Shown here piece after piece: positions 45,582 through 53,141 of a stretch of 64,000 nt of DNA. The position numbers were made by a program, and so were the translations under genes. The notes below the pieces were generated by a model. It searched no databases, had not been told where the DNA came from, and saw only the letters and a list, made by a program, of their open reading frames with translations. Every line of letters begins with the position of its first letter. Position 1 is the stretch's first letter. Origin of the DNA: Pseudomonas sp. UBA4617. GTDB taxonomy: Bacteria; Pseudomonadota; Gammaproteobacteria; Pseudomonadales; Pseudomonadaceae. The stretch lies in the NCBI RefSeq assembly GCF_002386445.1, contig NZ_DGIR01000035.1:1-64000 (forward strand), given 5' to 3'.

Positions 45582-46138
45582 GCTACGTCAGCGCCATGCA
45601 TGACCGTATGCTGGCGTGCATGGTGATTCCCTGCCGGGTGGTCGCCCTGGACCTTGCCGCCGCCCGCGTTCGGGTGTCTGACGGCAGCGGCTGGACCAGC
45701 GCCTGGCTGCGCTGGCACACCCAGGCGGCCGGCCAGGCCAGGCACTGGCGGGCGCCGAGCCTGGGCGAGCAGGGGGTGCTGCTGAGCCCCAGCGGCGAAC
45801 CGGCCCAGGGCACCTTCCTGCCCGGCCTGTATGGCGATGCCGGTAGTGCAGCGGACAATCGCGGGCACACCGAGGTCTGGCGTTTTGCCGATGGCGGTTC
45901 GATCAGTTACGACTGGCAGGCCAGCCAATACGACATCCGGCTGCCGGCTGGCAGCGCGACCATCAAGGTCGGCGCTGCCACGGTGCAGGTCAGTGACGGT
46001 GCGATCAGCCTGCAGGCCGCCACAATCAAGCTCTCCGGCAACGTCACAGTCGATGGCCCGTTGCAGGTCAGCGGCGATATCAACGGCGGCGGCCGGATCA
46101 TCGACACCGCCGGCAACACGGCCAACCACAAACACTGA
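45578..46138 (+). CDS. Baseplate spike protein (gpV family)
   Basis: A 186-residue P2-gpV-like spike, the membrane-piercing tip of the contractile tail. An OB-fold-like N-terminal part (about 10-95, containing RWHTQAAGQARHWRAPSLGEQGVLLSPSGEP in parts) is followed by a repetitive beta-helix (GSATIKVGAATVQVSDGAISLQAATIKL in parts) and ends in GNTANHKH. The terminal H-x-H could hold the metal ion known at the apex of such spikes. It starts in the stop of the previous gene. Confidence 0.92.
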   Translation: MSYVSAMHDRMLACMVIPCRVVALDLAAARVRVSDGSGWTSAWLRWHTQAAGQARHWRAPSLGEQGVLLSPSGEPAQGTFLPGLYGDAGSAADNRGHTEVWRFADGGSISYDWQASQYDIRLPAGSATIKVGAATVQVSDGAISLQAATIKLSGNVTVDGPLQVSGDINGGGRIIDTAGNTANHKH

Positions 46139-46142
46139 ACCG

Positions 46143-46164
46143 AGCCCGCCCATGCGGGCTTTTT
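46143..46164 (+). terminator. Terminator-like hairpin between spike and W genes
   Basis: AGCCCGC - ccat - GCGGGCT followed by four Ts, 5 bp after the spike stop and inside the operon. It has full intrinsic-terminator form although genes on both sides are needed together. Confidence 0.6.
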
Positions 46165-46181
46165 CATACCAGGAGAACGCC

Positions 46182-46214
46182 ATGCATAGCCATGAACAGG
46201 GCGGTGCGCCATGA
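46182..46214 (+). CDS. Ten-codon mini-cistron overlapping the W gene
   Basis: ATG at 46182 stands 6 nt behind a perfect AGGAG and encodes MHSHEQGGAP before TGA. Its stop overlaps the W-gene start as ATGA. The W gene has no better SD of its own in reach, so ribosomes finishing this mini-cistron could restart on W. It may be a coupling device or simply the remnant of a longer frame. Function of the peptide itself is doubtful. Confidence 0.4.
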   Translation: MHSHEQGGAP

Positions 46215-46537
46215 TCGGCATGGACCGCCGTACCGGCCAGCCTCTTGCCGGCCTCGATCACCTGCGCCAGTCCATCGAAGACATCCTCGGCACACCGCTG
46301 GGTAGCCGGCGCATGCGCCCGGAGTACGGCAGCCAGCTGCGGCGTTTCGTCGACCTTCCGGTCAACGAAGGCTGGAAAAGCGCCGTGCAGGCCGAAGTGG
46401 CGCGCGCGCTGGGCCGCTGGGAGCCGCGCCTGCAGTTACAGCGGGTCAAGGTAGTCGCGGTGCTCGACGGTCAGGTCAGCCTGGCGCTCAGTGGCCGCTA
46501 CCTGGGCGACGAAGCGCTGCTGGAGATCAGCGTATGA
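46211..46537 (+). CDS. Baseplate protein W (GPW/gp25 family)
   Basis: A 108-residue baseplate wedge protein with the family core (TPLGSRRMRPEYGSQLRRFVDLP, split around residue 30-52). In T4 and P2 this protein joins baseplate and sheath and starts sheath assembly. The start could also be Met at position 4. It overlaps the mini-cistron and the J gene by 4 bp each. Confidence 0.93.
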   Translation: MIGMDRRTGQPLAGLDHLRQSIEDILGTPLGSRRMRPEYGSQLRRFVDLPVNEGWKSAVQAEVARALGRWEPRLQLQRVKVVAVLDGQVSLALSGRYLGDEALLEISV

Positions 46538-47415
46538 GCCAGGTCGACCTGTCGAAACTGCCAGCGCCGCAGCTACTGGAGGACCTCGATTACGAAGCGC
46601 TCTACCAGGGCGACCTGGACACCTTCCGGGAATACCTGGGCGAAGCCTGGAGCGCCAATCTGGAAAGCGACCCGGTCACCAAGCTGCTCGAGGTCGGTGC
46701 CTACCGCAAGCTGCTCAACCGGGCGCGTATCAACGACGCCGCCAAGGCGTTGCTGCTGGCCTACGCCCAGGGCACCGACCTTGCCCAGTTGGCGGCCAAT
46801 GTCGGTCTGCAGCGCCTGGTGATCCAGGCCGAGGACCTGGCCAGCGTCCCGCCGGTCGAGGCGTTGCTGGAATCGGACGATGCCCTGCGCGAGCGGGTGC
46901 AACTGGTTTACGAAGGCCTGACCACGGCCGGCCCGCGCAACAGCTACATCCTGCATGCCCGCAACGCTTCGGGACAGGTGGCTGACGCCACCGCCGAAAG
47001 CCCGTCGCCGGCGGTGGTGGATGTCACCGTACTGAGTCTGGAAGGTAATGGCGAAGCCAGTGCCGAACTGCTGGCGCAGGTAGCGGCCTACCTCAACGAT
47101 GACGATATCCGCCCGGTTGCCGACCGGGTCAACGTACGCAGCGCTGAAGTGCTGCCTTACCGCATCGATGCCGTGCTGCATCTGGCCGACAGCGGCCCCG
47201 AGTACGAAGCGATACTGGCCGAGTGCCAACGCCGCCTGCAGGCCTGGATCAACCCCCGGCGACGCCTTGGGGTGGAAGTGGCACGTTCTGGCATCGATGC
47301 GCAACTGCACATCGATGGGGTCAGCCGGGTCGAGTTGAATGGCTGGGCCGACCTTCGCCCGAGCAAGGCGCAGGCAGCCTGGTGCAGCGGCTTCAGCCTG
47401 AAGCGGGGGAGCTGA
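46534..47415 (+). CDS. Baseplate protein J
   Basis: A 293-residue P2-gpJ family baseplate wedge protein, the major ring component. Conserved features are the start DLSKLPAPQLLEDLDYEALYQ and the segment with NSYILHARNASGQVADATAESPSPAVVDVTVLS (in parts). The C-terminal winged part contains YEAILAECQRRLQAWINPRRRLG. It overlaps W by 4 bp and is 1 bp from I. Confidence 0.93.
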   Translation: MSQVDLSKLPAPQLLEDLDYEALYQGDLDTFREYLGEAWSANLESDPVTKLLEVGAYRKLLNRARINDAAKALLLAYAQGTDLAQLAANVGLQRLVIQAEDLASVPPVEALLESDDALRERVQLVYEGLTTAGPRNSYILHARNASGQVADATAESPSPAVVDVTVLSLEGNGEASAELLAQVAAYLNDDDIRPVADRVNVRSAEVLPYRIDAVLHLADSGPEYEAILAECQRRLQAWINPRRRLGVEVARSGIDAQLHIDGVSRVELNGWADLRPSKAQAAWCSGFSLKRGS

Positions 47416-47416
47416 C

Positions 47417-48025
47417 ATGCACAGCCTGTTGCCGCTCAACCGCACCGCGCTGGAGCGGGCCATCGAAGTGGCTGGCGACGAGGACCTCAAGGTCAGCCTG
47501 CGTCAACTCTACAACCCCGATAGCTGCCCGGCGCACCTTCTGTACCAATTGGCCTGGGCCTGGTCGGTGGACCGCTGGGAGGACAGCTGGAGCGATGAAA
47601 TCAAACGCTCGGTGATCCGCTCGGCGTTCTTCGTCCATGCCCACAAAGGCACCTTGGGTGCACTGCGGCGGGTAGTGGAGCCGTTCGGCTACCTGATTGA
47701 GGTAGAGGAATGGTGGCAGACCACACCGCCGGCCCCGGCGGGCACTTTCGCGCTGAAGATCGGCGTTTCCGATTCCGGCATCAGCGAAAGCACCTACCAG
47801 GAACTGACTGCGCTGATCGACGACGCGCGCCCGGTCAGCCGCCACCTGACCGGCCTGGTGATCAGCCTCGAAAGCCGTGGCGCCCTTCATTTCGGCTGCG
47901 CGATCCAGGACGGCGACGAACTGGACATCTACCCGCTGACGCCCCGTGACATCGAGGTCATCGGCGTGGTGGGGCGAGGCGGCCGTGAACACACAATCGA
48001 TACCTTGGACATTGCACATGGTTGA
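47417..48025 (+). CDS. Baseplate/tail protein I
   Basis: A 202-residue P2-gpI family protein that completes the baseplate wedge and links it to the fibre. The core YQLAWAWSVDRWEDSW ... KGTLGALRRVVEPFGY is diagnostic. The protein ends overlapping the tail-fibre start by 8 bp. Confidence 0.92.
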   Translation: MHSLLPLNRTALERAIEVAGDEDLKVSLRQLYNPDSCPAHLLYQLAWAWSVDRWEDSWSDEIKRSVIRSAFFVHAHKGTLGALRRVVEPFGYLIEVEEWWQTTPPAPAGTFALKIGVSDSGISESTYQELTALIDDARPVSRHLTGLVISLESRGALHFGCAIQDGDELDIYPLTPRDIEVIGVVGRGGREHTIDTLDIAHG

Positions 48026-50510
48026 CCAGACTTCTCAGTTCTACGCCATCCTCACCAACGTGGGCGCGGCGAAACAGGCCAATGCCGATGCCTTGGGCAT
48101 TGCCTGGAAAATCACCCAGATGGGTGTCGGCGATGCCAACGGCAGCGACCCTACCCCGAATGCCACCCAGACCCGCCTGATCAACGAATGGCGCCGCGCG
48201 CCGTTGAACCAGCTGAAGGTGGATGACAAGAACAGCGCGATCATCATTGCCGAGCAGGTCATCCCGGCTGACGTCGGCGGCAAGTGGATTCGCGAGATCG
48301 CGCTGTACGATGCCGATGGCGACATGGTTGCCGTGGCCAATTGCGCACCCACCTACAAGCCGCTGTTGAGCCAGGGCTCAGGACGGACCCAGGTGGTGCG
48401 GATGAACCTGGTGGTCAGCAGCGCCAGCAATGTGCAACTGAAGATCGATCCGGCGGTGGTGCTGGCGACTCGGGAGTGGGTGACCGAGGAGCTGGCCAGG
48501 CAGGATTTCAAGCATTCGGTGCTGGCGGCGACTACAGCGAACATTGCCTTGACCGGATTGCAGACGGTTGATGGCGTGGCGCTTGCTGCCGGGGCGCGGG
48601 TGTTGGTGAAGAACCAGACTGCCTCCAAGGATAATGGAATCTACAAGGTCGCTGCCGGGGCCTGGAGTCGCAGTAGCGATGCCGATACCGATGCCAAGGT
48701 GACACCAGGGTTGTTGGTATCGGTGGAGAAAGGGGTGGTCAATGGTGATAGCGCCTGGCAACTGGTGACCGACGGACCCATCTCGCTAGGTGTCACAGCG
48801 GTGAGCTTCGCCATGGCTTTTGGGCGTACCACAGTTGCTGCGGGAACCTACCGCAGCGTCACTGTCGATACGTATGGCCGGGTCGTCGCAGCCAGCAGTC
48901 CTGATACCGTTGCCGGCTATGGCTTGACTGATGTTTATACCAAGAGTCAGATCGACCAATCCCTTACCTTGAAGGCGCCACTTGCGAGCCCTGCACTGAC
49001 CGGACTTCCAACTGCACCAACAGCCTCTCCTGGAACGAATAACGGGCAGCTTGCAAATACGGCATTCGTAATGACTGCAGTAGCCAATCTGGTTGCTTCA
49101 GCTCCAGGTACGCTCGATACCTTGAATGAGTTGGCTGCCGCACTAGGGGATGACCCTAATTTTGCTACCACAATGGCTAATGAATTGGCAAAAAAAGCCT
49201 CTTTGGTCAGCCCTTCGTTCACTGGCGATCCGAAAGCACCAACGGCTGCGGCTTCCGATAACGACACCACCATCGCTACAACGGCGTTCGTTCGCTCGGC
49301 CATGGCGCTCTTCGGCATCGGCGCGCCCTCTGCAGCGGTAACGAATATTGATGAAGTTGCTGCCAGCGGCTTTTACGTCGTTGGCCAGGATACTGCCGGC
49401 ACAAAACCAAAGCACCCAACCTCAGGGCAAGTGCTTCCTTCGGGCCAGATCATGCACATTCATCGGTCGAGTACTGTCGGGGCAACCCAACTTTGGGACA
49501 CTCTGACAAGTGGCGAGCCGCTGACGTTCATTCGAAGCCGAATTGGCAACACCTTGCAGTGGAACGACTGGACACTGTTATGGACAAGTGGAAACACACC
49601 CAAGCAAGTTTCCCCAACGGACACGACAGCGGGAGCCATGGTGGTCGTTGGCTCCTTCGGGCTTGGCAAAGCCTATTTAAGTGCTGAAACAGACCTCAAC
49701 CAGTACGTGGTGCCGGGTAACTACCTGACGCCCATGGCCGGTTTGACCAACCTTCCCAGAGGGTGGCTGACTGCTGCTCGCTATAACTTGATGGTTGAAG
49801 GTTCCGATGCCAACAATTATTTGGTCCAGCGTATCACCGGGGGATTATCTGTCGGCGCGGCGCCGATCCATGCCATGCGTGTCATGCAGAATGCCAACGG
49901 CTGGACCGAATGGCAGATTATCAATACCAATATCAATCTGCCATTTCGCAATCAGGTACGTTTCAAAACTGCGGGTGTCTACCAATGGTCGGTCCCTGAC
50001 GGCGTTCACAAGGTCGAAGTAGAGGTCCGTGGTGGCGGCGGAAGTGGTGCATTTGGAGCTTTTGATTCGACGGTAACTGGACCTGGCGGTGGCGGTGGCG
50101 GTGGCATCAGCAAACGCTTGTGCGCCGTGACTCCAGGTAGCGTCATCACGATCACCGTAGGTGCAGGAGGGACTGCCGTTTCTGGAGAAGGTGAGAGTGG
50201 AGTCGCCGGTGGATCGTCGTCATTCGGTACTTTTTGCTCCGCAACCGGGGGGGCTGCCGGTGGAATGAACGTCGCGGCCTTTGGTGGCCAAGGGACAGGC
50301 GGTGATTTCAACGCATCGCTTGGTAGGGGGTTCCCTCCCGTGCGGAGTTCCGGTGGAACTACGAACTGGGGAGGCCAAGGAGGTGGTGGTGAAAGCATCT
50401 TTGCGGCCTCTGATACTTCCACCCTCAGCCAGCCTGGCATGGGTGGTGGCGGCAGGACCGTTACCCGCTCCCAGGCTGGTGCTGCGGGCTGTGTTTTCAT
50501 TACGTATTAA
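48018..50510 (+). CDS. Tail fibre (receptor-binding protein)
   Basis: An 830-residue fibre that should set target-strain specificity, probably by binding lipopolysaccharide. The start at 48018 gives the usual beginning MVDQTSQFYAILTNVGAAK; the longer frame upstream is gene I. An N-terminal phage tail-collar domain (about 1-155) attaches to the baseplate. Middle repeats (LTGLPTAPTA..., FTGDPKAPTA..., with TTIATTAFVRSA) form the shaft. The last 150 residues are very glycine-rich (runs of GGGGGGG). Base composition turns AT-richer from about 48.9 kb, consistent with exchange of the distal part. Confidence 0.93.
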   Translation: MVDQTSQFYAILTNVGAAKQANADALGIAWKITQMGVGDANGSDPTPNATQTRLINEWRRAPLNQLKVDDKNSAIIIAEQVIPADVGGKWIREIALYDADGDMVAVANCAPTYKPLLSQGSGRTQVVRMNLVVSSASNVQLKIDPAVVLATREWVTEELARQDFKHSVLAATTANIALTGLQTVDGVALAAGARVLVKNQTASKDNGIYKVAAGAWSRSSDADTDAKVTPGLLVSVEKGVVNGDSAWQLVTDGPISLGVTAVSFAMAFGRTTVAAGTYRSVTVDTYGRVVAASSPDTVAGYGLTDVYTKSQIDQSLTLKAPLASPALTGLPTAPTASPGTNNGQLANTAFVMTAVANLVASAPGTLDTLNELAAALGDDPNFATTMANELAKKASLVSPSFTGDPKAPTAAASDNDTTIATTAFVRSAMALFGIGAPSAAVTNIDEVAASGFYVVGQDTAGTKPKHPTSGQVLPSGQIMHIHRSSTVGATQLWDTLTSGEPLTFIRSRIGNTLQWNDWTLLWTSGNTPKQVSPTDTTAGAMVVVGSFGLGKAYLSAETDLNQYVVPGNYLTPMAGLTNLPRGWLTAARYNLMVEGSDANNYLVQRITGGLSVGAAPIHAMRVMQNANGWTEWQIINTNINLPFRNQVRFKTAGVYQWSVPDGVHKVEVEVRGGGGSGAFGAFDSTVTGPGGGGGGGISKRLCAVTPGSVITITVGAGGTAVSGEGESGVAGGSSSFGTFCSATGGAAGGMNVAAFGGQGTGGDFNASLGRGFPPVRSSGGTTNWGGQGGGGESIFAASDTSTLSQPGMGGGGRTVTRSQAGAAGCVFITY

Positions 50511-50520
50511 AGGTGCAGAA

Positions 50521-50916
50521 ATGTGGGCATTAGTACAAGACGAGGTCGTGCTGGAAACAACCGGGGTTGATCCAGAAGGCCGATATCACCCCGATCTGAA
50601 ATGGCGTAACTGCCCCCCACAGGTGCAGGCAGGCTGGCGCTATGTAAATGCAGTTTTCGTCGAGCCGGTTCAATCCAGGCAAGATAAAGAGACGATAGAG
50701 CGCGCCTGGCGTGACGCAGAAATCACGTTGTACCAGTGGCTGCGAGACCGTCATCGCGACGAGCTGGATTTGGGGCGGCCAACGACGTTCAGTGATGTGC
50801 AATTCCTGGAGTTGCTCAACTATCTCCAACGGCTGCGTGACTGGCCGCAAGATCAACACTTTCCTGATCGAAGTGCCCGACCTGTATCACCCGACTGGAT
50901 CCATTTATATACCTGA
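50521..50916 (+). CDS. Tail fibre assembly chaperone
   Basis: A 131-residue protein following the fibre. The segment from WRDAEITLYQWLRDRHRDEL to the FLELLNYLQRLRDWPQD helix matches the phage tail assembly chaperone family. It folds or trimerises the fibre and is normally specific to its own fibre, so the two move together. The start at 50521 is 10 bp after the fibre stop; an earlier frame is fibre DNA read out of phase. Confidence 0.88.
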   Translation: MWALVQDEVVLETTGVDPEGRYHPDLKWRNCPPQVQAGWRYVNAVFVEPVQSRQDKETIERAWRDAEITLYQWLRDRHRDELDLGRPTTFSDVQFLELLNYLQRLRDWPQDQHFPDRSARPVSPDWIHLYT

Positions 50917-50918
50917 TG

Positions 50919-50943
50919 ACGCCCCGCACCCCGGGGCGTTTTC
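50919..50943 (+). terminator. First of two hairpins after the fibre chaperone
   Basis: ACGCCCCG - caccc - CGGGGCGT then TTT. The stem begins 2 bp after the chaperone stop. Confidence 0.75.
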
Positions 50944-50962
50944 TTTTCTGGCAACTCCCATC

Positions 50963-50988
50963 AGGCCCTGCACCCGCAGGGCCTTTTC
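50963..50988 (+). terminator. Second of two hairpins before the sheath gene
   Basis: AGGCCCTGC - accc - GCAGGGCCT then TTT, ending 26 bp before the sheath ATG. Together with the previous hairpin this makes a double stop between fibre and sheath modules. Confidence 0.7.
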
Positions 50989-51013
50989 GTACCCCAATCC
51001 GGAGTAAAACTAC

Positions 51014-52180
51014 ATGAGTGGATTCTTCCACGGCGTCACCGTAACAAACGTCGATACCGGCGCCCGCAGCATAGCGCTGCCTTCTTCTTCGATCATCGGC
51101 CTGGTCGACACCTTCACCGAGGGCGCCGGCGCCACGGCCAAGGCCAACGACCTGGTGCTGATCACCAGCGAGCGTGAAGCGGTTGCCGCCTTCGGCGAAA
51201 ACGCCGCCATCACCAAGGCTTGCCGCGCCATCTACACCCGCGCCAAGGCGGTCATCGTCGCTTGCGGCGTGGCCAAGCTGGACGATGCAGCGGAGCAGAC
51301 CGCCGCGATCATCGGCACGGTGCAGGCCGACGGCAAACGCACCGGCCTGCAGGCGCTGCTTGACGGCAAGAGCCGTTTCAACGCCCAGCCACGCCTGCTG
51401 GCAGCGCCGCGCCACAGCGCCACCCAGGCGGTGGGCACGGCACTGGTGGCCCTGGCCGACAAGCTGCGCGGCATCGCCATCATCGACGGCCCCAACACCA
51501 CCGACCAGGCGGCCATCGACTACGCGAAGAGTTTCGGCGCCAAACGCGCCTTCCTGGTCGACCCGGGCGTGCAGTACTGGGACAACGGCGAGGAAGCCAC
51601 CCTCGATGCACCCGGTTCGGCCTGGGTCGCCGGCCTCTTCGCCTGGACCGACCGCGAATACGGTTTCTGGGCCTCGCCCTCGAACAAGGAGTTCGTCGGC
51701 ATCACCGGTACCACCCGCCCCGTGGAGTTCCTCGATGGCGATGACAGCTGCCGCGCCAACCTGCTGAACAACGCCAACATCGCCACCATCATCCGCGATG
51801 ACGGCTTCCGCCTGTGGGGCAACCGCACCCTGTCGAGCGACCCGAAATGGGCGTTCGTCACCCGCGTACGGACCATGGACATCGTCATGGACGCGATCCT
51901 CTATGGCCACAAATGGGCCGTCGACCGCGCCATCACCGCTACCTACGTCAAGGACGTCACCGAAGGCCTGCAGGCCTTCATGCGCGACCTGAAGAACCAG
52001 GGCGCGATCATCAACTTCGAGGTCTTCGCCGACCCGGAGCTGAACACCGCCAGCCAGCTCGAGCAGGGCAAGGTGTACTGGAACATCCGCTTCACCGACG
52101 TGCCACCTGCCGAAAACCCCAATTTCCGCGTCGAAGTCACCAACCAGTGGCTGACCGAAGTCCTCGATTCCGCCGCTTAA
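51014..52180 (+). CDS. Contractile tail sheath protein (FI)
   Basis: A 388-residue P2-FI-like sheath subunit whose contraction drives the tube through the target envelope. Family features are the start GFFHGVTVTNVDTGARSI, TRPVEFLDGDDSCRANLLN and the C-terminal domain around LWGNRTLSSDPKWAFV and NFRVEVTNQWLTEVLD. A good SD (ggag) lies 10 nt upstream. It begins a second module after the double hairpin. Confidence 0.95.
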   Translation: MSGFFHGVTVTNVDTGARSIALPSSSIIGLVDTFTEGAGATAKANDLVLITSEREAVAAFGENAAITKACRAIYTRAKAVIVACGVAKLDDAAEQTAAIIGTVQADGKRTGLQALLDGKSRFNAQPRLLAAPRHSATQAVGTALVALADKLRGIAIIDGPNTTDQAAIDYAKSFGAKRAFLVDPGVQYWDNGEEATLDAPGSAWVAGLFAWTDREYGFWASPSNKEFVGITGTTRPVEFLDGDDSCRANLLNNANIATIIRDDGFRLWGNRTLSSDPKWAFVTRVRTMDIVMDAILYGHKWAVDRAITATYVKDVTEGLQAFMRDLKNQGAIINFEVFADPELNTASQLEQGKVYWNIRFTDVPPAENPNFRVEVTNQWLTEVLDSAA

Positions 52181-52193
52181 GGAGCGCATCCAC

Positions 52194-52703
52194 ATGGCAA
52201 TGATTCCCGAAACCCTGGCCAACCTGAACCTGTTCGTCGATGGCGTCAGCTTCCAGGGCGATGTACCCAGCCTGACTCTGCCCAAACTCACCCTGAAGAT
52301 GGAAGAGCACCGCCCCGGCGGCATGGACATGCCGGTCGAGATGGACCTGGGCATGGAGAAGCAGGAGGCGGCCTTCACCACCACCGGTGTGCGCCGCGAA
52401 GCGCTGAAATTCTTCGGTCTGGCCGACGGCAGCGGCTTCAACGGCACGTTCCGCGGCGCCTTCAAGGGCCTCAAGGGCAAGATCAACCCGGTTGTGGTCA
52501 CCCTGCGTGGCACGCTCAAGGAAATTGACATGGGCGACTGGAAGTCCGGTGACAAGGCCGAGATCAAGCACAGCGTCGGCCTGACCTACTACAAACTCGA
52601 AGTCGATGGCCGCCTGGTCTACGAGATCGACGCGCTGGGCATGAGGCGCGTGATCGATGGCGTCGACCAGCTGGCCGCCCAGCGCGCCGCGCTTGGCTTG
52701 TAA
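52194..52703 (+). CDS. Tail tube protein (FII)
   Basis: A 169-residue P2-FII-like protein that stacks to form the rigid inner tube. The family sequence is clear in NLFVDGVSFQGDVPSLTLPKL and YKLEVDGRLVYEIDALGMRR (in parts). The SD is aaggag; the ATG could be at 52194 or 52200. It is 13 bp after the sheath, the invariant sheath-tube order. Confidence 0.94.
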   Translation: MAMIPETLANLNLFVDGVSFQGDVPSLTLPKLTLKMEEHRPGGMDMPVEMDLGMEKQEAAFTTTGVRREALKFFGLADGSGFNGTFRGAFKGLKGKINPVVVTLRGTLKEIDMGDWKSGDKAEIKHSVGLTYYKLEVDGRLVYEIDALGMRRVIDGVDQLAAQRAALGL

Positions 52704-52713
52704 GGAGACAAAC

Positions 52714-53016
52714 ATGGCTCAAGCGAAAAAGCAGCCGCAGTGGCTGACCCTGAGCGCCGACCGCGTCAGTGTGCGCCTGTCACGCCCCAGCGAAGCCAAC
52801 GGCGTTCAGGTCGACTGCCTGTCGCTGCGGGCACCGACCGTGCGCGATATCCGCAACGCCCAGGCCGGCGGCGTCGACGATGACGAGCAGCGCGAACTGA
52901 ACCTGTTCGCGTCGCTGGCCGAAGTCGGCATCAAGGACCTCGAAGGCCTGACCCTGAAGGACTATAGCCGCCTGCAAAGCGGTTATTTTCGCCTGGTGCA
53001 GGACGACGAACTTTGA
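52714..53016 (+). CDS. Tail assembly chaperone gpE (short product)
   Basis: A 100-residue P2-gpE-like chaperone that keeps the tape measure soluble before tube assembly. The start at 52714 follows aaggag and gives MAQAKKQPQW; the longer frame upstream lies in the tube gene. It ends CTT-TGA at 53011-53016. A longer product from frameshift at this point is listed separately. Position between tube and tape measure is diagnostic. Confidence 0.88.
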   Translation: MAQAKKQPQWLTLSADRVSVRLSRPSEANGVQVDCLSLRAPTVRDIRNAQAGGVDDDEQRELNLFASLAEVGIKDLEGLTLKDYSRLQSGYFRLVQDDEL

Positions 53017-53128
53017 CCCGGCCCGGCAAAAGGTCGCCGCTCGGCGGCTGGCCAGGGAGCTGAATTTTTCCGCGAGCGAGATCATGACCATGTCGTACAG
53101 CGACATGGTCTGGTGGCTCGCCCCGTGA
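52714..53128 (+). CDS. gpE-E' fusion by predicted +1 frameshift
   Basis: The region 53017-53128 holds a second short frame, in phase +1 relative to gpE, reading DPARQKVAAR... and ending in SEIMTMSYSDMVWWLAP. It has no start codon with SD and resembles the E' piece of P2. Joining at CTT-TGA-C (53011-53017) gives a 137-residue E-E' protein, near the 142 of P2. The heptamer CTTTGAC is the same as at the programmed +1 site of prfB. An AGGA (53000-53003) lies upstream at 7 nt, longer than the 3 nt in prfB. A -2 shift would give the same frame. Confidence 0.6.
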
Positions 53129-53141
53129 CAAGGAGGAACCT

